Assembly (NCBI GenBank): GCA_030374765.1
Contig: JARGXX010000034.1
Coordinates: 248,001 to 312,000, forward strand
Source of the DNA: Agarophyton chilense
Taxonomy: Eukaryota; Rhodophyta; Florideophyceae; Gracilariales; Gracilariaceae
Direction: 5' to 3'
DNA length: 64,000 nt
A program made the position numbers and the translations under genes. Below, in pieces: positions 29,582 through 39,590 of the stretch; the first letter of the stretch is position 1; the number at the start of each line of letters is the position of its first letter. The notes beneath the pieces were generated by a model that ran no database searches, was not told the origin of the DNA, and saw nothing but the letters and a program-made list of their open reading frames with translations.

Positions 29582-30531
29582 TAGGAATCCTAATCCGATT
29601 CCCAAACTATCTTGCAAGGACGGCATGGATCAATTCCATGCTCGTCGCTCCGCCATAAAGCTTCACAGTCAGTCCCACCTCTCCATCAAGGACATGAAAA
29701 AGCTTTGCGGTCGAGCTGGAATACTCAATGGAACTCTTGCTCATGAGCTGGAACAGGCCTACAATTCTTGCACTTCGTACAAAAGGTCTTGCCGCCACCT
29801 AAATTCCCGAAAAATATCACTCAAGAAAACACTGGGTGAATTCAAAGAGCACCTTCAATTCGATTCCCTGTTTATTCGCGAGTTTGGAAACATCCTCATT
29901 CTGCATATAAAGGATGTATCTACCGGTTTCTCCGTCACTGTCTGAACGACTTCAAGGGATATTACTGATACCGCTCGCATGATTGCAGCTCATTGGTTTG
30001 ATTTCTTTGGGCCTCCATCAAAGTTATCAGGAGACTCAAAGTTCAACAAAGACTCAATTCAGCGATTGTGTGCCGGGAATCAGATATCACTTGAACCGCG
30101 TCCTGCTCGACGCCACAATAAAACTGGAAGCGTCGAATCGAGCAGCGAGACCATTCTTACATTTTTCCAAACGCTCCTTCTCGAAGAATCCCATCTGAGG
30201 GAAACTCGTCAAGTGTATCGCACGGTCTTTATATCCTCTCAAAACCCCCATTCCTGAAGAATGTGCTGTATGGAAGCAAGGAAGCCAGTAGCTTTGAGCT
30301 TGTTCACGGCTAACTCATTCTGTTTCTGGGCTACTAAAGCAGATGCTACCAGAGAAGCTCCTCGCTCCCTACCACGAACAAGTTATCAGGCGTGCTGTAC
30401 ACACCTTAATTCGTAACAAGCCATCGTATCTTTTATTACAACACCTTCTGACACCACCCACTCTGATATATGTCTTCAAGAGAGTTGGAAAACAGGGTGC
30501 CTGGTACAAGGCATTTATGGTCACTACTACT
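29582..30531 (+). pseudogene. Element F integrase
   Basis: Zinc domain KLHSQSHLS, then SCTSYKRSC, followed by core strands LILHIKDVSTGFSVT (first Asp) to a stop at about 29943. Beyond it are SGDSKFNKD (second Asp) and RPARRHNKTGSVES (Glu) in the frame 29979-30257. A C-terminal piece with YVFKRVGKQGAWYKAFMV is in 30343-30530. All three acidic positions can be pointed to, across one stop and a frameshift. Cut by D at 30532. Confidence 0.65.
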
Positions 30532-30974
30532 TGTAACGCAATGACGGGTGGGTCAGCGTACGGGTCTCGACCGGTGGTAGCGTGGTAGAGCGGGTCCTAA
30601 GGTTCGAATCCTTGAGGGCGGCACTCCCAGAGTACTTGGTGCAATGGGCTGGCGTTTACTGCGTAGTCCTGCAGGTTGGAGCTACGGAAACGATGGCTTG
30701 AAGATTAAAGGGTGGAACTAATATACCAAAGGGGGTTATTTAGTATCCTAACGGTGCCTACCGTACTCTAAGGGAGAAGCGTCACTCGAGCCAAGTAAAT
30801 AGTACTGGCGAGGCGCTGAGATCTCCCTGGCACTGTAATGCTAATCTATTACACTAATTCAAAATAATAATAAACTACATGAGTCCACCTGAGGTCGTCC
30901 AGTCCACGTGTCAGCTGCAAGATCCTTCTGGGCCCGGCGGCTTACAGAGCTCAACCGCTATCATCGCTCCTTCA
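30532..30974 (-). repeat. Left (3') LTR of element D, 443 bp
   Basis: On the plus strand it runs TGTAACGCAATG ... CGCTCCTTCA. Matches 38571-39014 end to end. Contains a plus-strand tRNA-like stretch near the outer end. Confidence 0.93.
30578..30611 (+). promoter_or_regulatory. tRNA-like sequence with perfect Pol III B box inside LTR
   Basis: TAGCGTGGTAGAGCGG resembles a tRNA D-arm/A box, and GGTTCGAATCC (30601-30611) is a perfect B box inside a T-arm-like stem (CCTAAGG ... CCTTGAGG). The spacing is too short for an anticodon arm, so it is not a full tRNA gene. The same is present in the right LTR (38617-38650); E has a decayed copy. It faces into the element on the strand of the opposite ORF. 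Confidence 0.55.
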
Positions 30975-30978
30975 CATA

Positions 30979-30992
30979 TCTCCCTCCTTAGA
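30979..30992 (-). promoter_or_regulatory. Polypurine tract of element D
   Basis: Minus-strand CTAAGGAGGGAGAT lies directly before the 3' LTR and is identical next to the LTR of E (about 59667-59680), the expected place for plus-strand priming. Confidence 0.7.
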
Positions 30993-31491
30993 AATCGGCC
31001 GTCACGGCGAAGTCCAAATTGCCTCACACATTCCTGGGGGTTTGGCTCTAACTGGACCTATCGGTGAACCTCCACTCTTGCCTTCCGGATCGGAACGTCG
31101 TGATCCTCAGCATTTTAATGGCCTGGACAAAAGCGGTGGCGTGCCCGACATGTCGGCGTCTTACGACCGATCCGGGGTTTAGTCGCTCTCGTTACCAGCG
31201 GGCGCGACGGGGCGTTCTATCTCCACCATCGTCGGGGGTGCCAGTGCGTAAGAGCTGACCCTTAGCGCCAGGTTGGAAACTAATTCACCTAGGGTACTGT
31301 ACGCGCACCAAAGAGGGGGGGTTTTTGCCGCTTTTCCTGTCCTTCGGTATTCCTCTGGCGACCTTACGCGCGTCGTCCGTCGTGAACCACGGTGCGCGCT
31401 TCGTCCATTCAAGGTCACGTCAGTCATCCTGCCCGACTCGGTTTCATCTTTCCTCCTTCCTGTCGCGGTATTCCGCCACTGGTCGCGCGCG

Positions 31492-32116
31492 ATGCCGCGA
31501 TCGCCTTATGAGCCCATCGGATATGCCATTCTCCCTCCGTACTTTCTCTCTTTCGTCTGCTTTCCTATCCATTTACCGGTGTACCAACCTGTGGGCAGTG
31601 ACACCATGGCTTCGAACAACCAAGCGCGGAGCTCCTCTGGATACCAAGTAGCTTGAGAGCGCCCTGGGGACCGCTATGACCAAACCATCGGACGAAATCA
31701 GCGGGCAGTGCATCATTCCATTCTGACGTCCCTTTGGTATTACTGCCTCGAAGGAAATTGCGACACTCCTGAGGGATTCTTATTCCTGGGCGCGTTGCTC
31801 GGTGTACTACCCCGCAGTTATCCAACAGAGTAAGGTTCTGAAGACCGCTATGGTCAATTTCCGAGAGCAAAACTCCCAAGTGATGTCCCAGAGGGTTACT
31901 GCCGACTAGGATGCCCTGTATGGTCTAAATGTGAGTGACCGGGAGGTTTCCAATGGTGACAGTAGTTCCTTAGGTGTATCTCCGCCGAAGAAGCGTGCTT
32001 GGCTCTCTGGGGCTGGTTCTGGTGGTACATTTGGCTCCTCGGGTGACCTTAGTTCCGGTTTCGCCCCTGAAGGTTTCAATGAGGACGACGGAGTTACTCC
32101 TACCCCGCCCCAGTGA
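31492..32116 (+). pseudogene. Opposite-strand ORF of element D, internally deleted
   Basis: Upstream start MPRSPYEPIGYAILPP and second start MASNNQARSSSGYQVA (ATG 31606 in ACCATGG context) match E, which has MPKSLYKPFGYAVLPS and MASNNQAGSSSGFQVA. After about 31735 the sequence jumps to the E equivalent of 62725, deleting about 2.4 kb. The remainder keeps the helical KTAMVNFREQNSQVMSQRVTAD and a C-terminal end with PPKKRAW, Gly/Ser linker and TPTPPQ (31931-32116). Contains stops and a register change. It ends about 190 bp from the pol stop, tail to tail. Confidence 0.75.
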
Positions 32117-32306
32117 GCCCTGTTGGTGTTTCGAGCGCTTCCCCCAACCTTGGGGTCATGTTAAGGGCTGTTCTACGTCTGTTAGTTGTCCGATAAATTA
32201 ATGCTTGTGCATTCCTAAGGTCGTTCTTGTATCTCAAACGTGCGTGCCCCGGGACAGCGTCCAATCTTGAGAGCGTCTCGGGTCTTTCTCAGGCGTCTCC
32301 GAAGGA

Positions 32307-32843
32307 CTAAACTTGTTCCCTGATACGGGAGCTAGGACGAACCGTCGTGCTCCGGCGAAACATCGTGTCAGAAGGCGGTTTGGGAGGCGTATACGGATTA
32401 TTCGGACCAATTGTTGCCCCCTCGTGAAGGCCGCGCTCCGAGTGGCTGATTCTGCGCCAATAGCGGGCGATAAAATTAGCCGGAATTGTTTGAGGCTCTT
32501 GCCAAGTGTCTTCCACAGGTCTGTAGCCGAACCAACGGACGTGATAGCGCATAGTTCCTTCTTCTCCCCGACCGGCGGAGATGATGCGCTGAATCCCATA
32601 TTTCGGTTTGTGTTCATTTCCCGGAAGGAGAGTGTGTTCCAGAAAAGCGAATCCATCCAAGTCGGTTGGGAGCGATGGGTCATAGTAGTTGGAATCGACC
32701 ATTGTGTCTGTTGGGCTATTCGAGTCCTCGGGAACTTCCTTAGGGGGTGTGGAGACTTGATCGTCGACCTGAAGTCGTGGTGCTTCCGTTGGGCCAGGGG
32801 GCTGGGACTCTGGTGGTCCGGAAGAACTGGGAGCTCGTGTCAC
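32307..32843 (-). CDS. Element D integrase C-terminal chromodomain, 178 aa
   Basis: N-terminal Pro/Ser/Thr linker (residues 1-80) and a well-formed chromodomain: YGIQRIISAGRGEEGTM, RYHVRWFGYRPVEDTW, IPANFIARYWRR. The cage Trp/Phe residues and the DTW motif are kept, better than in B/C. A basic tail of about 50 residues follows. Joined upstream to a GPY-like segment (STGPYKIL) on another register. Confidence 0.85.
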   Translation of the reverse strand: MTRAPSSSGPPESQPPGPTEAPRLQVDDQVSTPPKEVPEDSNSPTDTMVDSNYYDPSLPTDLDGFAFLEHTLLPGNEHKPKYGIQRIISAGRGEEGTMRYHVRWFGYRPVEDTWQEPQTIPANFIARYWRRISHSERGLHEGATIGPNNPYTPPKPPSDTMFRRSTTVRPSSRIREQV

Positions 32844-32869
32844 GTGGTCAATAGAAACGGTGTCCTGTA

Positions 32870-33753
32870 GGCCATCATGAGTAACGTGATGGTGTTTTCT
32901 TTGGCCTTAAGTATTTTGTATGGTCCCGTAGAGCGGGGTAAGAGCTTCCGCGTTGTGTCCTATAGTTTCTCACTGTCCTTTGGAGGGCGAATGGGGCGGT
33001 TGAAACATTCTACTTGGCCATTTTCCTGCGGGTGGTACGCCGTGGTGGTCACGTCTTTGATCCTAAAGTAGCACCAATGTGTGAGAAGAGTTTTGATACA
33101 AACTGGCTGTCGTTATCCGTAAGGAGGTAGAGTGGCATGTCATATGGATATACCCAGTTCCTGCCTGTTGTCTTCCCTAAGAGTAGGGCTCGAGTAAGTT
33201 CGGTAAACCTATCGGTTATGACCAACACAAGCCGTTTCCCATGGGACGACTTAGGCAGAGGCCCAAGTATATCTATTACCAAAAAGAACATCGAACCTGC
33301 GCCGGGGAAGAGCTTCAATTGGGCCTGATGGTTGGCTCGAGACCCTCGGATTTGTGCGCAAGATGTACCGTTCCCTGCGATTTGCCATAGGTCCTGCGCC
33401 ATTAGTGGCCAGTAGAAGAACTTCCTTAGGGTCTGGTACATTTGTCGGCCTACAGGGTGACCAACCAACCAAGGAAAATGGGCGAGGTAAAGAAATGGCG
33501 CCCTTATCGAAGTTGATACTACCCTTTGGAGTCCGCCATCCAGCGGTGAGAGGCGACAGAGTAGTCCCAATCTGTCATAGTCGAACAGGCATCCTGGGGT
33601 TCCTACCAATTGGGCTGTTTCCTTGCAGTACCCGCCTTCGACCTGCACCTGAAGGAGTTTCTCAATAGTTATAGGGAGGAGCTCTTTTTCCTCCGGGGCT
33701 ATCGCATTAACCTGAGGTGGTGCCGAATTGAGCGGTACTGTCTCCCAGTCCAA
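32870..33753 (-). pseudogene. Element D integrase, internally deleted
   Basis: Frame 33049-33753 holds the zinc domain (HFPWLVGHP; second Cys pair reduced to NGTSC) and core with LVIDILGPLPK and LLTDNDSQFV, so two acids are present. After a frameshift at about 33060 the Glu-containing TAYHPQENGQVECFN follows, and then the sequence drops at once to the GPY region, so about 150 codons of the post-core domain are missing. Confidence 0.85.
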
Positions 33754-33965
33754 TAGGTATACTTCGTTTCCTTTACCTCAGAATCCTCCGATTCCACCTT
33801 ACCCATAAGGTCATCTGTTTACGTATAGTCCTGAGGTCCATAATCTGTAAAGGGGGTGGGAATTAGGTCGTCCAATAGGGTGTCATCAGTTCCGTCGGTA
33901 ATGATTCGCGACAGAGCATCTGCTGCCTGGTGCTTGATAACTGGCATATAGGTTATCTCGTAGTC

Positions 33966-35233
33966 CTATTCTGACAGCCTGAGGCGCCACCTAGTGAGGC
34001 AACTCGATGCATCGGTCATATTGAGTAGCCAGCGGAGTGAGTCATGGTCTGTCTTAATGGTAAACTTGATTTCCTCGAGGTACGGACGGAGTGTCAATAC
34101 GAACCATACGATGGCTAGAAATTCCTTTTCGGTCGTACGATAGTTTCGCACCGCGCTGGTGAGCGTTCTGCTCCAGTAGCCAGTATGTCGATAGTCCTTC
34201 GGTGACTTCCGTTCCTCTAGCAGGGCAAAACCCAGTTGGACATCAGAGGCATCCGTGTCCAGGACGAAAGGCCTATCGGGCTTTGGTAAAGCCAATATGG
34301 GTGCGTCCAGCAATTTGTCCTTTAGGGTATGAAATGCCTTGTACTGGTCGCCAGTAAGGGCTTCAAACTGCGAAGGTGTTCCCTTCTTCAGCATCGCGTT
34401 GAGAGGGGCCGAGATCTTGGCAAACCCTTGGACGAACCGTAGGTACACGTTGCACAAGCCCACGAAGGATCGTAGTTCCGCGTGGTCGTAGGAGGCTTAG
34501 CCTGGCGAATCGCATTTTTAGTCCGTGTGGCCTCCTTTAGCTTTCATGGGAGGACTTCGTGACCAAGATAGTCCACTGAGGCCTGGAAGAAAGCGCATTT
34601 GCGGAGTTTCATTGTTACTCCAGCGTCCCGTAGGATTATTAGCACCTTCTTCAAGTGGCGAAGGTGTTCCTTTATGGTCCGTGAGAAGATTACAACCTCA
34701 TCCAAATATACCAGAGCGAACTTCCATTTGACACTGGACAGTATAGTGTCCATTACCCGTTGGAACGTGGCTGGTGCATTCTTCAAACCAAAGTGCATGC
34801 GAGTAAATCTGAACAGACCTTCATCGGGGGTAAAGGTTGTCAGCGCTCTTGCGTCTTCGGCCAAACGGATTTCCCAATATCCAGAGTTAGCATCCAGTGT
34901 TGTAAATACGACAGCTTCGCCTAAGGAATCCAGACAGCCATCTATGCGCGGTATCGGGTATCAGTCCCTCGTTGTTACCGCGTTCAGTTTCCTGTAGTCG
35001 ACACAGAACCTGACGGAGCCATCTTTCTTCGCCACGAGGACAAGGCGAGTTGCTCATTCGGACTGGTTTGGAGACGCCAGCTCTATGACTTGAGCTTTGC
35101 GCATCTTGTCCATCTGGTCGGCGACAATTTCCCTACCTTTAAGGCCGGTACGGTATGTGTGCTGGAACAGTGGTCTAGCATCATCCTGAAGGTCGATGAG
35201 GTGTGTAGTGGCTCTGATTATGCCAAATCTACC
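33966..35233 (-). pseudogene. Element D reverse transcriptase and RNase H
   Basis: RT strands are seen around 34865-35020 ([22 protein letters not shown]). Frame 34544-34864 has FGLKNAPATFQR and the catalytic box as YLDE: codon 34697-34699 is GAG where the second Asp should be. RNase H is 33966-34463 with LDTDAS, TTEKEFLAIVW and KTDHDSLRWLL, cut by a stop after RLRLSE. Several stops and shifts separate the parts. Confidence 0.88.
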
Positions 35234-36196
35234 TTACCACATGGCCTGGTATTCCCTGAGGAGATAAAGTACCTGGGGCATATAGGATTCAAATTCTTCG
35301 CCGATAGCGACCGTTCCCTTCCAAGAGTCGACGTCCTCGTCTGGAGTTAGCTTCGAAAGGTTATCCATTTGGGCCTCCATATTGGCCACGAGCGCGGGTA
35401 GAGTGATGCCAATCACTATAGCTTTAGGTAAACGCACGGGTTTATCTCGGAAGTTGCTGATTGTGACCAAAAAGGACATGTTGGGGTGGATGTCCATTAC
35501 TCCATTGGCCATTAAGGTAAGGTGCTTCAGGACCGTTTTTGGGTGGTTCTGAATCGTTACGAGATTTAAGGATTGGGAATGGACCGATACAGTGATTTGG
35601 GTCATCAGGGGTATCTTTATGGCCTTTGACAGGCGAACCTTATTGGCCTTCGTGTTTTCGGAGACAACCGCTCGTTTGCGGTTAGCTTTTGGCCCTCGGG
35701 CGGAACCCGTTATGGAGATGGAAGGTGCGCGGGAGAACGCGACTTTCCTAAGGCCTGGATAAATGGCCTTGATGCATCGATCGATAAAGGAGGTCCCTAG
35801 GATTGCCTCAGCGCCCAAGTTAGGACATACAAGGAACCACGTGGGGACTTTGAATTGTCCTACCTGGAGGTAAAGTGGTACTATCCCTTTAATGCTCATT
35901 GGTCTACGTGATGCATCGGTAATTCTTGCGGTCTTCCTTGCCTGAACGAAATATTGCCACCCCAGCGGAAGTAGCTTAGAATGGACCAAGTTTAAATCAG
36001 GACATATGTCTAATACAGCTGTAGTCACTCGAGATTGGTTAGAACGAAGTCCTACGGTTACTCGACCTTTATAGTTCTCTTTCCTGAGCTTACAGACGGG
36101 GTCGCTACTGTGTTCCAATTGTGGTTCATCTTGAGTGGTCCATCGTGGGTGGTTTGTATTGGGAATTGAGGAGCTCCTTGGCTCATGACCGTCCAA
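35234..36196 (-). pseudogene. Element D protease and linker, active site decayed
   Basis: A 320-codon frame. The active-site region reads VLDICPDLNLV instead of LDTGAGPN, so only the Asp remains. ILGTSFIDRCIKAIYPG matches the protease end in C (LLGTNFIERHVKAILPG). The linker (LMANGVMDIHPNMSFLVTISNF, RLPKAIVIGI) is well kept, supporting a structural role for this segment in gypsy pol here. Confidence 0.82.
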
Positions 36197-36333
36197 TCTG
36201 TGGAGGAAGGGGCTTAAAGAAGGAGGATTTGTCTCACGTCGACCCTATAAGAGTTTTCCGATTGTGTTTCCGCTTCTTTCTTACGATAGGATTCCTCTTC
36301 GGGGTCGTCCGTAGGATCTACAATGGCGTGGAC

Positions 36334-36585
36334 CTACGGCGCTTTGATCGGAGTATCCGGAGGCGTGGCATAGCGTGAGCTTCCAGGGGTCCCTGTGGCT
36401 CTTTGCTGTGCCCTGTTATACATTCCTTCGGATCTCGGCACTCGGTGATTCTCTTCTCTTAGGGATAGGAGGTTCTTGCGTGCGTCCTCAGGCAGATACC
36501 TCGTACAGTCACAAGGTTGTGTCACGGAAAGGCAGAAGAAGCAAGCCCTTGTGGAGCGAACAAAAACGTCCTTGTGGGGCGGCAA
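36334..36585 (-). pseudogene. Element D nucleocapsid knuckle remnant
   Basis: RACFFCLSVTQPCDC followed by LPEDARKNLLSLREEN aligns with the CCHC region of A; the knuckle His is missing and Cys spacing altered. Confidence 0.6.
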
Positions 36586-36702
36586 GGGAGAATAATTGGG
36601 TGTGGGTGGTCCATTGGTCGCTGTCGTTCCCTGGGAGGTATATGATGGGGGCCCAGATGGAGGAGCATTTAAATTGACCGCGATGACATCTCCCGAATCA
36701 GC

Positions 36703-37689
36703 CTAATGTAGTGATGCGTCCATGTCCGAATCCGCGGAGCTAACCAAATGGGCTTGGTTGGGTTTACGCAATGGGGTTGCGTGTTCTCTGGATAAGTCAG
36801 TATTCCGCCCGGAAATTCTGTATGTTTTGCCATAACAGTCTGTATAAGTAACGAGCCTTCCAAAAGAGTATTGGGGGTTTTCCGTGTGGTATTTGCAGAC
36901 ATTTGTCCGAATGGCAGGGAGTAATCCCGTGATGAAGTGACGTTTCAGCCGTCCTTCGGAAAATACATTTCTACATCGGTAAGCCTTCTTCCATAGGTCG
37001 TCTGCGGAAGCCGATTCGCTCATGTTGGAGCTCCGCCTAAAGGATATTACTTCCTGATGGGCATCCATTGTAACCTCATCCGTGGCGATATTTTCCAAGA
37101 GGCAATGAACAACCTGAGGGTATGACCTGTGGAGCTCAAGGTCTTCAGTATCCAAGAGGTCAGTTGTGCCAGATATCTTCAAAACCACTCTGTCACGCCA
37201 TTGTCCTGTAAAGAAGAATTGGAAAAGGTTAAGAGCAGCGGCCTCGTGAACATCGTCCTGATTGCAGGCCGTACAGAACTAACTGAGAAACCCAAGGACG
37301 GCAATGGGATCGGAACCCGAGAACTTGTCCGTAATGCTTAGTTGCAGCCGGTTGGCCTATTTGGCGACTCTGCCGGCCACTGAACCAGAATATTTTGCGG
37401 ACCTGCCGGCCAGCCGGTAGTTCCGGTAGTCTAAAACCTTAAGAAAAAGTTCGTTTGTGGTTGTCAGTGGTCTGAGGCTTCGAACGGCACCCTTATCCCC
37501 TTCCAAGTCGGTCGTTTCAATCGAGGCCCATTCGGAATCACTCGTGTCTGAATGGTCTCTTCTCTTGCTTCTTCTGTTTTTCATTCTCCTGCGGTTACTT
37601 CTTTTCTTTCCTTCAAGGATCGATCTCTCTCTCAGATCCGATGGAGCCCTGAGGTCGCTGTACCTCATACAATCCGTCGAGTGGGGCAA
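36703..37689 (-). pseudogene. Element D Gag capsid
   Basis: Frame 37357-37689 (charged Arg/Ser stretch, then DYRNYRLAGRSAKYS) and frame 36703-37188 (SYPQVVHCLLENIATDE, LVTYTDCYGKTYR) give the two halves of the capsid. They are linked through two stops with DPIAVLGFLS in between, which matches DPIAVIEF of B. Confidence 0.75.
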
Positions 37690-38446
37690 GCTGTCTCTCT
37701 TCTATACGGGGAGCTTCTCTTGTGCTTCTCGCTCGTCCCTCCATTGGATTCTCCTGATGGGAAACCTGTCTCTCATCTAGACGCGGAGCTTCTGTTCTGC
37801 TCCTAGATTGTCCCACCATGGGGTTTTCCTGATGGTATTCTCGGCGAGGGGCGGATAACGCCGCCGCTCCTGGGGGTTCGGTAGGGGGTTTCCATATGGA
37901 AACCGGATGGTTAATTTGTGGTGGGGTGGTCCTAGGGACCAAATTGCCTGCCTGGCGGGTGACTGCTCCTTGAACGGCCTGTAGGAGGGAGTCTATGAAT
38001 AAGTCAGACTCCAATAACTTAGGGACGATTCGTGCGATGAGGTAATCCGTATGGTCAGCGATCGCCGTAAGGATTCGCACGTCCATAAGGGAATCCACAT
38101 GGGCTGAGCAGAGCTTACGGAGACGGGGCCAGAGATGGTCGGCAACCCCTGCGTGCATTTTTTCTCTAATTCCTTCGCTCTGGTGGGTTTCTCCTTGAGG
38201 TGTCCCTGGCCTAGAGGTAGCCATGGTGAGGCGTTCTCGTAAACGCGCTGCCACCGTGGGTTCTCGGCGAATCCTTTCAGGGTTATCTAGGGGGGTCATT
38301 ACTTCTTGCGGCTGACTCCTCGTGCTCCTGCGGTCGCTAGCGATATCAACCTGAGAGTCAGACTCCATCGCCGGCGTGGTAGTCGCACTTTGCTCTGCCG
38401 TAGGAGTCCTATGGTCTGGTTGGTTGGGTATGTTTCCTGTGTCCAC
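37613..38446 (-). CDS. Element D Gag N-terminal part, 277 aa
   Basis: Open frame with helical middle (DHLWPRLRKLCSAHVDSLMD, LLESDLFIDSLLQAVQGAV). Near the end is a tandem duplication of a 24-residue unit (HQENPMVGQSRSRTEAPRLDERQ and HQENPMEGRARSTREAPRIEERQ). Corresponds in position to ORF1 of B/C. Its end overlaps the capsid frame in another register. Confidence 0.75.
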   Translation of the reverse strand: MDTGNIPNQPDHRTPTAEQSATTTPAMESDSQVDIASDRRSTRSQPQEVMTPLDNPERIRREPTVAARLRERLTMATSRPGTPQGETHQSEGIREKMHAGVADHLWPRLRKLCSAHVDSLMDVRILTAIADHTDYLIARIVPKLLESDLFIDSLLQAVQGAVTRQAGNLVPRTTPPQINHPVSIWKPPTEPPGAAALSAPRREYHQENPMVGQSRSRTEAPRLDERQVSHQENPMEGRARSTREAPRIEERQLAPLDGLYEVQRPQGSIGSEREIDP

Positions 38447-38554
38447 TATGGCAGTTGCTTCTGTACTTCTGGTCCGTTGGGGAATTAAACCAAAGATTAG
38501 AATCCGGATAATTCTTCGTTCCAGTGGTCAGTTGAATTATTCCAAAGGTTTCTA

Positions 38555-38567
38555 TATGAGGAGACCA
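38555..38567 (-). promoter_or_regulatory. Primer-binding site of element D
   Basis: Minus-strand TGGTCTCCTCATA begins three bases inside the 5' LTR edge, with the first eight bases identical to the site in C. Confidence 0.6.
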
Positions 38568-38570
38568 AAA

Positions 38571-39014
38571 TGTAGCGCAATGACGGGTGGGTCAGCGTAC
38601 GGGTCTCGACCGGTGGTAGCGTGGTAGAGCGGGTCCTAAGGTTCGAATCCTTGAGGGCGGCACTCCCAGAGTACTTGGTGCAATGGGCTGGCGTTTATTG
38701 CGTAGTCCTACAGGTTGGAGATACGGAAACGATGGCTTGAAGAAAAAAGGGTGGAACTTATATACCAAAGGGGGTTATTTAGTATCCTAACGGTTCCTAC
38801 CGTACTCTAAGGGAGAAGCGTCACTCGAGCCAGGTAAATAGTACTAGCGAGGCACTGAGATCTCCCTAACACTGTATTGTTAATCTATTACACAAATTGA
38901 AATAAATTAATAATCTACATGAGTCCACCTGAGGTCGACCGGTCCACGTGTCAGCTGCAAGATCCTTCAGGGCCTGGCGGCTTACAAGGCTCAACCGCTA
39001 TCATCGCTCCATCA
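38571..39014 (-). repeat. Right (5') LTR of element D, 444 bp
   Basis: TGTAGCGCAATG ... CGCTCCATCA on the plus strand, matching 30532-30974; tRNA-like block at 38617-38650 with the perfect B box at 38640-38650. Confidence 0.93.
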
Positions 39015-39590
39015 AAATAATGACAATATAGTGTCGGGCCCTTCGAGCTAGAACCTGCAGAGACCGTAGCATCAGATCGCCTACGAGGACATAAGGTTAG
39101 TCCCGCGTTCATCCTTTCTACAGGAATTGGCCAAACAAGAGCTAGGATACTCGTTCTTCCCAGACACTACCGACAAATAACAACCGATCCCAGTCCCTGA
39201 AGAAAGGAATGATGCCGATTGTTCTCCCCTTCCGCATGTCCTAGATGAAGAAGACACAGCCGTTCCTGTACAGATTTAGTTCAACTGGTGCCGAAATTCT
39301 TGCGGCAGCAGAATCCGCAGACAGATCCATACTACTGATGGAGTGCATTATAGTTCTTGTATCGGGTTTCCGTTCACTCGTTTTTTAGGTCGAATTACTT
39401 GGTTTGTATTCAACGATTACTACTCTTCACGAATACCGAGACTACAGATTGCGCCCCACCGTGTCGCGCCTCCGTGACTCGTATGAAGCTGGAGACATAT
39501 TTTCCATACGTTGGATAGCATGAAGTCTGAACTTAGCCGACGCGTTGACAAAGAGAAATCATCATTCAATTACTCAATTGAACCAAGCTA
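39015..39590 (+). pseudogene. Retroelement F, right part: RNase H end
   Basis: From about 39285 one register reads AEILAAAESADRSILLMEC ... ETTDC-like decay and, at the end, SLNLADALTKRN. The NLADALTK ending is typical of copia-type RNase H. Two stops interrupt. It continues element F beyond D. Confidence 0.55.

Larger units (their letters stand above)
28487..30531 (+). mobile_element. Retroelement F, left part (gag, protease-like, integrase), degenerate
   Basis: A third retroelement type between C and D. From left: gag tail with an irregular zinc-knuckle, a region with protease-like strands, then an integrase. It ends abruptly at the left LTR of D (30532). RNase H-like sequence with a typical copia ending is found at 39285-39580, just past D's right LTR, so D sits inside F. 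The RT expected in between is absent, so DNA was lost at the insertion. Confidence 0.65.
30532..39014 (-). mobile_element. Ty3/gypsy chromovirus element D with both LTRs
   Basis: 5' LTR at right (38571-39014), then primer site, Gag, knuckle remnant, protease, RT-RH, integrase, chromodomain, opposite ORF remnant, polypurine tract and 3' LTR (30532-30974). LTRs differ at about 27 of 443 positions by eye (about 6%). No target duplication (CTACT versus AAATA), consistent with DNA loss. A different family from A and B/C, but sister to E, whose LTR and opposite ORF match. Pol is heavily degraded. Confidence 0.95.

Noticed and set aside
30578-30650. Complete tRNA gene in D LTR
   Set aside because: A and B box-like parts are only about 10 bp apart, leaving no room for an anticodon arm; listed as tRNA-like only.
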